NCBI GenBank assembly: GCA_031431235.1
Contig: JANPDA010000279.1
Coordinates: forward strand, 1 to 7,802
DNA from: JANNSW01 sp031431235
GTDB lineage: Bacteria; Pseudomonadota; Alphaproteobacteria; Rhizobiales; Hyphomicrobiaceae
Length of the DNA: 7,802 nucleotides
Direction of reading: 5' to 3'
Numbering within the stretch: position 1 is the stretch's first letter; each line of letters begins with the position of its first letter. The notes under the pieces were generated by a model. It did not search any database and had not been told where the DNA came from. It saw only the letters and a program-made list of their open reading frames with translations. This document shows positions 1 to 4,835 of the stretch, piece by piece. Made by a program: the position numbers and the translations under genes.

Positions 1-1173
1 GCAAAAGCCTGAACGGGGACCATGGCGGAAAGCACGCCAGGGCAGGCGGTGGCGGGAGATCAGTGCGTCGATTCCGTCAGAAAGCCGGGTGCCTAACTTG
101 GCAATGCGGGCATAGGCGGCCTCTGTCTGGACCTCGTCCAGCATGGCAAGCGCGGCGGCAGTAGACAGCGGGTTGCCGTAAAGCGTGCCGCCGGTTGCGA
201 TGCCCTTTTCGCCACTTGCGCTGCCGTCATGATGTGCCGCCAGCCACGCGGCAACCGGCGCGGTCATGCCGTAAAGCCCAAGCGCGACCCCGCTTCCAAG
301 ACCTTTGCCAAGCGTCACGACATCGCAATCCAATCGCATTTGCCGCACGAACCCGCCATAGGCCATTTGCCAGGTATGGGTTTCGTCCAGAACGAAGATT
401 GCCCCCGCGGCGCGCGACAGGCGGCAAGCTTCCTCGAGAAAACCGGGGTCGGGAAGGACCAGACCGCAATTTGTCATCGCGGGTTCGGCGATCACCACTG
501 CGACGTCTTGGGGGGCAAGCGCACGGCGCAAGGCATCCAGATCGTTGAACGGCAGGGGGATCGTGTCGCGCGTCAGGTTTGGCGCGGGGCCAAGCGAATA
601 GGCTTCGGCCACTCCGTCTGCGCCGGGCACGACCATGGTTTGGTCGATATGGCCGTGGTAGCCGCCGTGGAACATCACGACTTTCGGCTTGGCCGTCATC
701 ACGCGCGCAATCCGGAAGACCTCGGTATTGGCCGAGGAGGCCGAGACGGTGTGTTGCCAGAATGGCATGCCTGTGCGTTCGGCAAGTCGTTCTGCCAGCG
801 TGATCGACGCTTCCGTCGGCAGCAGGGCCTGCGGTCCGCTCATCGCAGCCCGGGCAATTGCACGCGCAGGCGGGGTATCGCCGTAACCGACCGTGTTCGA
901 CAAGTCGCACAGGTTGAAATCGATGTAGGAATGCCCATCGGCGTCGGTCAGTCGAGCCCCCTGACCACCGGTAAAGAAGGGTGGAAAATGGTCATAAAGC
1001 CCGACCATCCAAGCCATCGGAACGCCATCGGGCATGACTTTACGCGCACGTTCTAGAAGTGCTGTAGACTTTGGTCGATTGCGGTGAAACTGGTCAGTCT
1101 CAGCCTTGATCAGGGCGGGAAACCTCCCCAAGTCTAGGCCTGAAATGGCGTCGGTTGTCGGTCCATGTGCCAT
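1..1173 (-). CDS. Class-III PLP aminotransferase, glutamate-1-semialdehyde aminomutase-like (3' end beyond window)
   Basis: The 391 visible codons form one uninterrupted frame running off the left edge. Seen: a conserved N-terminal fold, SASSANTE (144-151, cofactor phosphate region), FHGGYHGH (168-175), VLDET (261-265, Asp263 expected to bind the pyridine N), TLGKGLGSG (287-295, Lys290 the expected Schiff-base lysine) and GGTLYGNPLS (328-337). These mark class-III fold-I aminotransferases, closest in style to glutamate-1-semialdehyde 2,1-aminomutase and proteins often named 'aspartate aminotransferase family'. The substrate cannot be assigned, and a true HemL role is not claimed. The start at 1173 has GAGG nine bases upstream; an in-frame ATG at 1197 would add MAEPRAGR. 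Its codons (many CTT, CAA, GCA, AAA) look less GC-biased than phaA/phaB, which may indicate a different history. It points away from the repeat-rich 1200-1470 gap. Probably a cytosolic enzyme. Family call firm, exact function open. Confidence 0.88.
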   Translation of the reverse strand, partial: MAHGPTTDAISGLDLGRFPALIKAETDQFHRNRPKSTALLERARKVMPDGVPMAWMVGLYDHFPPFFTGGQGARLTDADGHSYIDFNLCDLSNTVGYGDTPPARAIARAAMSGPQALLPTEASITLAERLAERTGMPFWQHTVSASSANTEVFRIARVMTAKPKVVMFHGGYHGHIDQTMVVPGADGVAEAYSLGPAPNLTRDTIPLPFNDLDALRRALAPQDVAVVIAEPAMTNCGLVLPDPGFLEEACRLSRAAGAIFVLDETHTWQMAYGGFVRQMRLDCDVVTLGKGLGSGVALGLYGMTAPVAAWLAAHHDGSASGEKGIATGGTLYGNPLSTAAALAMLDEVQTEAAYARIAKLGTRLSDGIDALISRHRLPWRAFRHGPRSGFC

Positions 1174-1274
1174 CCTGCCCGCCCTCGGTTCAGCCATTAA
1201 GCCAACATTCCCCAAGTGGCCTGCCGGTTGGCGGAAGGATCGCCTGACGAGGCCAGCAGATCAAGCTCTTTTTG

Positions 1275-1374
1275 GAAACCAGGGACAGTATCCAGATTTT
1301 CCTTCCTCCCATCCCTTCTTCGGCCGCCCCCACGGCTAGCGGGCCGTGAAATCAGTATACAGTCCCCTGGTTTC
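1275..1374. repeat. REP-like inverted repeat pair (transposase-less)
   Basis: The arms at 1275-1302 and 1348-1374 are inverted copies of each other. Both begin GAAACCAGGG, continue with a GACAGTAT or GACTGTAT core and end in a GATTT-type tail, with one indel and a few mismatches. About 45 bp of GC-rich DNA separates them. Layout and core resemble REP/REPIN units mobilised by REP-associated tyrosine transposases (resemblance recalled, not searched). No such transposase gene is in the window. The pair fills the gap between the aminotransferase and the basic-protein gene. Confidence 0.6.
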
Positions 1375-1414
1375 TTTCGATCGAGGCGAGGATTGGGGAC
1401 TTCGTGCCCGCGAC

Positions 1415-1440
1415 GTCCCCCCTCGCAAGGGCGAGGGGAC
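1415..1440. terminator. GC-rich hairpin, possible terminator or repeat unit
   Basis: CCCCTCGC (1419-1426) pairs perfectly with GCGAGGGG (1431-1438) across the loop AAGG. The flanking GTCC and AC extend the pairing with a small bulge. It lies about 30 bp beyond the stop of the minus-strand gene at 1472, where a transcription end is expected. No T-run follows on that strand, so a standard intrinsic terminator is not shown. It could equally be a dispersed repeat or part of the REP cluster alongside. Confidence 0.4.
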
Positions 1441-1471
1441 TCGCGTCTTTGCGGTATCTCCCAACCTTCGT

Positions 1472-2005
1472 TCACCTGTGACGCGGCCGCCACATGTCGA
1501 AGAATTGACGCTGCATCTGCAGCATTTCCAGCGTGAGACCGAAGACCAGTGCCTGATGGCGCACCAACATGTTGAGCGGCTTAAACGCCATCCTGGTGGC
1601 GCGCGGCATCGCGTCGACTACCTGGTGTGCCGCCCCAAGCGCGCTGCCTGTCCCAGGTGCGGTCATCTGGGCGCGGCTCGCCTCTTTCGTCTCGCGGAGA
1701 TCCTCCGGCGTTGCCGTGCTCGCCCGGATGTCCTCGATAATCTCGAAAGGAGGCTCGGACGTTTGCTTCGGGGTCACCTCCTCGGGCAGGATGTCGTCCC
1801 GCTTCATCGCAGCCAGCGCCTTTGCCTCTGCCGGCGTGCGGCGCTTGACCGGGCGGGGCTTCCTTGAAGCCGGCCGCTCCAGCGTCGTCTTCTTCGCATT
1901 TACGGTCGACAGAAGGGCCGCGCGCACCTTTGCCGGTTTCGTGGCCTTCGCCAATGATTTTGCGGGTGTCTTCGCGTTTGTCTTCCTCTGCGTTTTCTTC
2001 GCCAT
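1472..2005 (-). CDS. Uncharacterised protein with basic Lys/Ala/Pro-rich N-terminus and amphipathic C-terminal helix
   Basis: Not recognised. The 177 residues fall into three parts. Residues 1-65 are strongly basic and repetitive (KKTQRK, AKTPAKSLAKATKPAK, RKPRPVKRR), like disordered histone-H1-like tails. Residues 70-110 are acidic and polar. The C-terminus holds a hydrophobic/amphipathic helix (ALVFGLTLEMLQMQRQFFDMW) ending in RPRHR. There is no signal peptide or transmembrane segment. Start: the ATG at 2005 has GGAG seven bases upstream; the ATG at 2011 (MVMAKK) sits too close to that site. Basic tails joined to amphipathic helices occur in PhaF/phasin-type PHA granule proteins that bind DNA, and PHA genes lie nearby, but that link is inference and no phasin signature was identified. 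The gap upstream carries a palindrome at 2183-2197. It could also be a nucleoid-associated or small regulatory protein. Confidence 0.7.
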   Translation of the reverse strand: MAKKTQRKTNAKTPAKSLAKATKPAKVRAALLSTVNAKKTTLERPASRKPRPVKRRTPAEAKALAAMKRDDILPEEVTPKQTSEPPFEIIEDIRASTATPEDLRETKEASRAQMTAPGTGSALGAAHQVVDAMPRATRMAFKPLNMLVRHQALVFGLTLEMLQMQRQFFDMWRPRHR

Positions 2006-2011
2006 CACCAT

Positions 2012-2461
2012 TCTCCACTTGGTTGTTGAACTGCTGCATCGGCAGCTGAGCGATTAAGTGTTCGGGCCATTATCGGTGCGCCGCGGAGGCGGCTGGACTG
2101 CCTGACTTACCGACGCCATGATAGCGTCGCTCCAGCTTTGGATTCGAATGGTCACGGCTCCACTCCGGGTTGATGACAGCTGATTGTGCAGCACAATAAA
2201 CCCCTGGGACACTTCGAAGTTCCCGAGGCCGGCCCAAGTCGGCCGCTAATCCTGCCGGTGTTCGCGAAGATCTGAGCCCGGACCTGCTCGAGCAGGATCG
2301 CCGTATCAGGGAGCTCGAGGCGAAGGGGTGAGCGCCTGGGCGTTTGTGGCCCTGCCGCAACATCGCCACAATCTTGCGTCGCCACCGCTGGCCAGGGCTT
2401 GGCACGAAGCCCGGTTCGCGGCCATTGTCCCCATGGGTCAGACTCCGGGGAAATCCTTACC
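2012..2461. other. Intergenic region with palindromes and a short coding-looking remnant
   Basis: No gene is convincing in this 450-bp divergent gap. It holds the 15-bp palindrome at 2183-2197. It also holds an imperfect palindrome at 2206-2224, in which GGGA and TCCC flank the self-complementary ACTTCGAAGT with one extra base. A 43-codon open stretch on plus (2200-2331) ends in DLLEQDRRIRELEAKG and a TGA; it has no ATG and looks like the tail of a lost gene. Longer open frames on either strand here lack a start signal, known domains or normal amino-acid composition. Confidence 0.45.
2183..2197. promoter_or_regulatory. Perfect 15-bp palindrome, candidate operator
   Basis: ATTGTGC-A-GCACAAT is a perfect inverted repeat around a single A. 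It lies about 180 bp upstream of the minus-strand basic-protein gene and 265 bp upstream of the plus-strand secreted-protein gene. TGC...GCA half-sites recall the TGC-rich targets of alphaproteobacterial PhaR, the PHA-sensing repressor; this comes from general knowledge, with no bound-site data. No convincing -35/-10 pair could be tied to it. Confidence 0.4.
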
Positions 2462-2809
2462 ATGCAGATCAGCATTCTCTCGCGCGGCTTGGGCTGCGTC
2501 GTTGTTCTCGCCGGCTCGACGTTGGCTGCAACCGCGGAGGAAAGCGGTATGTCGGGACTGCATTCCCAGGTGCGGGTCGGCAACAAGATCTGCTTCAGCG
2601 ACCATTCGCACACCGGCTCGAGCGGCGGCCAAGCCACCCGCAAGCAGGCCGAAGCCGCGGCCATCGACAGCTATCAGGGCTTCACGGCCTGGGAATACGG
2701 TAGCGTCTGGGGCCGTTTCAGCCTCGCCGCCAACAAGACCATGGATTGCAGCAACTCGGGTGGCAGCTGGAGCTGCGTGGTCGAGGCCTATCCCTGCCGC
2801 AAACGTTGA
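2462..2809 (+). CDS. Small secreted Cys-containing hypothetical protein
   Basis: The product is 115 aa. The N-terminus MQISILSRGLGCVVVLAGSTLAATA is a Sec-type signal peptide with likely cleavage after an Ala near residue 25. C12 lies in the hydrophobic core without a proper lipobox, so a lipoprotein is unlikely. The mature part holds four cysteines (C44, C96, C105, C112), enough for two disulfides. It also has an aromatic, Gly-rich core, with ATRKQAEAAAIDSYQGFTAWEYGSVWG (58-84) followed by SWSCVVEAYPC. That is consistent with a small disulfide-stabilised periplasmic domain of a kind seen in rhizobial hypothetical proteins (from memory); no function is known. Start: the same frame is open from 2399, but the ATG at 2462 begins the signal peptide and has GGGGAA upstream. 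It is the only clear plus-strand gene and is followed directly by the MITE-like element. Confidence 0.78.
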   Translation: MQISILSRGLGCVVVLAGSTLAATAEESGMSGLHSQVRVGNKICFSDHSHTGSSGGQATRKQAEAAAIDSYQGFTAWEYGSVWGRFSLAANKTMDCSNSGGSWSCVVEAYPCRKR

Positions 2810-2852
2810 GCGGGCGAGGTCCTGATCGGGCCGCGGGGCGAGCGGCCGGCCG

Positions 2853-2984
2853 CTAGTGTTCCGGCTCATTCATTCAGTACCCTAAATGAATGGCCAGCCC
2901 ACTAGGCAACTCGCTGTTTGTGCTCCGTCTTTCCATTCATTGATCCAGCTTCGCCGGAATCGAATGAAAGGGAGGGAACACTAG
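2853..2984. mobile_element. MITE-like element with CTAGTGTTCC terminal inverted repeats (132 bp)
   Basis: CTAGTGTTCC at 2853-2862 is matched by its exact reverse complement at 2975-2984. Inside, CATTCATT-type motifs recur in both orientations (around 2867-2874, 2886-2893, 2933-2940 and 2962-2967), adding imperfect complementarity. No coding capacity. Short length, exact terminal repeats and TA at the ends fit a non-autonomous miniature element, possibly driven by an IS630-type (TA-target) transposase; the family is inference. The right end overlaps the stop codon of the hutD-like gene. Confidence 0.68.
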
Positions 2985-3580
2985 GTCCGGCGCGTGAGGC
3001 GAGCGCGGTAGAGGCGCGTGCCGAGTGCTCCGGCGAAGACGGCCGATGAGCTCTCGCCGCCGGTGATCAGCGCGGAATCGTGGCGCCCCAGCGCAATGGG
3101 GCCGCCGAGCCGGGGCGCGGGCGCGGTCGGCAATCCGTCGAGCGCAAACACGAGCTCGACATCACCGGCCTGCCGGTCGCCGCCCGGCCCGTCCGCCGGC
3201 GTGACGACAATCTCGGCCGCCCACAGCTCGCGGCGCACCATCAGGTTGAGGACGCGCACGGGCCCCGATGCGAGCCGGCATCGGGTCGCGGCGTCACCGG
3301 GGTACCAATGCGGCTCGCCGATGCTGCGGGTCGAGACTCCCGCGTGGCCCGCAATCTCGAGATCGAGCCCAGCTCCCTCGATCAGCGTGGTGGCGCGATC
3401 GATGCCGGGGTAATGCGAGAACGCCACGTCGTGCTCGATCTCGGCGATGGCGAGCCGCCATTCGAACGGCATCGCCGGGTCACGCGCGAAGCGCGGCTCG
3501 GCCACGATCTCCCAACCGAAGCCCGCGCCGTTTTTCCAGCGCGCGTGGCGGTAGTCGGCGCGAGGGAACAGCTCGATCAT
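2981..3580 (-). CDS. HutD/Ves family cupin-like protein
   Basis: A 199-aa protein with the family landmarks in order: ARWKNGAGFGWEI (13-25), WRLAIAEIEHDVAFSHYPGIDR (41-62), a GLDLEI strand (71-76), HWYPGD (91-96) and a SGPVRVLNLMVRR strand (105-117). HutD-family proteins are double-barrel cupin-like. Some are encoded with histidine-utilisation genes and the E. coli relative is Ves, but the biochemical role is poorly defined. No hut gene is present here. The start at 3580 lies 17 bp after the phaB stop with GGGG eight bases upstream, so it is probably co-transcribed with phaB. The open frame extends far upstream antisense-like through phaB, but only the part from 3580 looks like HutD. The TAG stop sits in the terminal CTAG of the adjacent MITE, so insertion may have set or slightly trimmed the C-terminus; length is close to the family norm. 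Confidence 0.85.
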   Translation of the reverse strand: MIELFPRADYRHARWKNGAGFGWEIVAEPRFARDPAMPFEWRLAIAEIEHDVAFSHYPGIDRATTLIEGAGLDLEIAGHAGVSTRSIGEPHWYPGDAATRCRLASGPVRVLNLMVRRELWAAEIVVTPADGPGGDRQAGDVELVFALDGLPTAPAPRLGGPIALGRHDSALITGGESSSAVFAGALGTRLYRARLTRRT

Positions 3581-3597
3581 GGCAACGCCCCAGCGCT

Positions 3598-4323
3598 TCA
3601 ACCCGTGATGTAGTGCCCGCCATTGACCGTCAGCGTCGAGCCGGTGATCCAGCCGGCATCGTCGCTGGCGAGGAAGAGGACGCAGCGCGCGACCTCCTCG
3701 GACTTGCCGACGCGTCCGGCCGGGATCTGCTCGATGATGCCCTTCATCACGGCTTCCGGCACGGCCGCCACCATGTCGGTGTCGACATAGCCCGGCGCGA
3801 TCGCGTTCACCGTGATGCCCTTCTTCGCCGCCTCCTGGGCGAGCGCCTTGGTGAAGCCGATCACGCCCGCCTTCGAGGCCGAGTAGTTGGTTTGCCCCGC
3901 CTGGCCCTTCTGACCGTTGATCGAGGTGACGTTGATGATGCGCCCGAAGCCGCGTGCGCGCATGCCGTCCATGATCGGGCGCGTCATGTTGAACATGGAG
4001 TTGAGGTTGACCGAGATCACCTCGCCCCATTGCTCGGGCGTCATCCGGTGCAGCACGCCATCCTTGGTGATGCCAGCGTTGTTGACGACGACGTCGATCG
4101 GCCCGAGGTCGCGCTCGACCTGTTTCAGGCCCTTCTCGCAGGCACCAAAGTCGCCCACGTTCCATTTGTAGACGGGAATGCCGTGCTCGGCCTGGAACTC
4201 CTGAGCTGCCTTGTCGTTGCCCGCATAGTTGGCGGCAACGCGGTAGCCCTTGTTCTTCAACGCGATGGATATCGCTTGGCCGATCCCTCTGGTCCCGCCG
4301 GTGACGACTGCGACTCTGGCCAT
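3598..4323 (-). CDS. phaB: Acetoacetyl-CoA reductase PhaB (NADPH-dependent SDR)
   Basis: This 241-aa classical short-chain dehydrogenase reduces acetoacetyl-CoA to (R)-3-hydroxybutyryl-CoA for PHB synthesis in the cytosol. Seen: the Rossmann dinucleotide loop TGGTRGIG (8-15), NNAG (81-84), and a catalytic set of Asn106 (SVNLNSMFN), Ser134, Tyr147 and Lys151 (TSINGQKGQAGQTNYSASKAG). PGYVDTDM follows, and the C-terminal TGSTLTVNGGHYITG is typical of PhaB (about 240-246 aa). The QKGQAGQTNY stretch separates PhaB from FabG-type paralogues, though a FabG-like side activity cannot be ruled out. The start codon is preceded by AGCGGGAACC and a run of CCACC repeats, a weak-looking ribosome site. In most alphaproteobacteria phaB directly follows phaA; here about 510 bp separate them and carry an S23-type gene with inverted repeat arrays. 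hutD-like follows 17 bp downstream. Confidence 0.95.
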   Translation of the reverse strand: MARVAVVTGGTRGIGQAISIALKNKGYRVAANYAGNDKAAQEFQAEHGIPVYKWNVGDFGACEKGLKQVERDLGPIDVVVNNAGITKDGVLHRMTPEQWGEVISVNLNSMFNMTRPIMDGMRARGFGRIINVTSINGQKGQAGQTNYSASKAGVIGFTKALAQEAAKKGITVNAIAPGYVDTDMVAAVPEAVMKGIIEQIPAGRVGKSEEVARCVLFLASDDAGWITGSTLTVNGGHYITG

Positions 4324-4353
4324 GGTGGTGGTGGTTCCCGCTTGTGGTGTGGA

Positions 4354-4388
4354 GGTGGCGAGTGGCGAGGTGGCGAGGTGGCGAGTGG
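4354..4388. repeat. Inverted tandem-repeat array, phaB-side arm
   Basis: Four units of (G)GTGGCGA followed by GTGG, read on plus. It begins about 30 bp from the phaB start and ends 4 bp from the S23 stop. It is the inverted counterpart of 4801-4834: aligned against that arm's reverse complement, it differs by about two indels and one mismatch plus the frayed outer end. Confidence 0.85.
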
Positions 4389-4392
4389 TCGC

Positions 4393-4785
4393 TCAGGACG
4401 TGCTGCGTTCGCCCCGAGCCTGCAGCGATCGAATCAGTGCGCGAAGCATCTTGCTGACACGCTCGCACTCGCCCATAACTCGCGGTAGATCTTCGCCTTC
4501 AACCAATCTCAGTCGCTCGACAAGGATGAGATGCGTTTCGAGCTCCCTAGTTGAACCTTGGGAAATTCTCAGGTACTGGATGAAACCAGGGGTGCTTTCG
4601 CGTCCCCATCCTTCCGCGATGTTGGCAGAGATGGAAACGGATGCCCGTCTGACTTGCGAGGTCAGGCCGTAGTTCTCCTCTCGCGGAAAGGAGCCCGACA
4701 GCTCGTAGCAAGCGACCGCCAAATCCATGGACTTCTGCCAAACCTCCAGATCCTTGTACGACTTGAAGCCTTCCTGGTGCGGCAT
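4393..4785 (-). CDS. Four-helix-bundle protein, S23/IVP family
   Basis: A 130-aa protein with the full family signature: FKSYKDLEVWQKSMDLAVACYEL (7-29), FPREENYGLTSQVRRASVSISANIAEGWGR (33-62), F68-Y71-L72 and ISQGSTRELETHLILVERL (74-92). It is almost wholly helical. The family (S23 ribosomal protein / 23S rRNA intervening-sequence protein, structurally like Avd of diversity-generating retroelements) forms oligomeric basic bundles thought to bind nucleic acid. Stand-alone members like this have no established function. The start at 4785 has AGGGAG seven bases upstream. Array arms lie 4 bp past the stop and about 15 bp before the start, so gene and repeats behave as one unit. It lies between phaA and phaB in the same direction, a place with no obvious PHA role. 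No reverse transcriptase or rRNA is nearby, arguing against Avd or a resident rRNA insert. Confidence 0.92.
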   Translation of the reverse strand: MPHQEGFKSYKDLEVWQKSMDLAVACYELSGSFPREENYGLTSQVRRASVSISANIAEGWGRESTPGFIQYLRISQGSTRELETHLILVERLRLVEGEDLPRVMGECERVSKMLRALIRSLQARGERSTS

Positions 4786-4800
4786 TGTGCGCTCCCTTTA

Positions 4801-4834
4801 CCACTCGCCACTCGCCATCTCGCCACTCGCCCAC
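4801..4834. repeat. Inverted tandem-repeat array, phaA-side arm
   Basis: On the minus strand this reads GTGGGCGA, GTGGCGA, GATGGCGA, GTGGCGA, GTGG: again four units plus GTGG, starting just beyond the phaA stop (TGA at 4838-4836). It pairs with the array at 4354-4388. The unit count and inner GTGG end are the same in both arms, so the two are related by inversion and are not two independent low-complexity tracts. Confidence 0.85.
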
Positions 4835-4835
4835 T

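Larger units (their letters stand above)
4354..4835. mobile_element. Putative S23 (four-helix-bundle) cassette bounded by inverted repeat arrays
   Basis: The unit of about 482 bp comprises two inverted arrays and one gene that fills nearly all the space between them. The outer end of one array lies immediately beyond the phaA stop; the other stops about 30 bp short of phaB. The enclosed gene looks lower in GC and less codon-biased than phaA or phaB. Everything seen fits a cassette inserted into a once-contiguous phaA-phaB pair. No transposase, reverse transcriptase or clear target duplication is present, so mobility is inference. Confidence 0.5.

Noticed and set aside
229..1056. Plus-strand open frame of 275 codons and a minus frame at 227-910
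   Set aside because: Both are shadows of the class-III aminotransferase, whose frame is open throughout and carries PLP motifs.
1197..1493. Minus-strand frame of 98 codons
   Set aside because: Runs across the REP-like pair and hairpin; composition is that of translated repeats.
1569..2057. Plus-strand open frame with hydrophobic C-terminus
   Set aside because: Antisense to the basic-tailed gene; hydrophobicity arises from reversed Lys/Glu codons, and no ribosome site was seen.
2981..4468. One 495-aa protein ending in HutD
   Set aside because: The part upstream of 3580 is an off-frame reading of phaB; only 2981-3580 is HutD-like, with its own ribosome site.
3268..4488. Open frame of 406 codons on plus
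   Set aside because: Antisense to phaB and hutD-like; Arg/His/Asp-rich shadow with no domain, while the opposite strand has complete conserved families.
4393..4785. Avd accessory protein of a diversity-generating retroelement, or an insert in 23S rRNA
   Set aside because: Same fold, but there is no reverse transcriptase, template/variable repeat or rRNA sequence in the window.
4354..4834. CRISPR array
   Set aside because: Units are only 7-8 bp, contiguous without spacers, and the two blocks are inverted.
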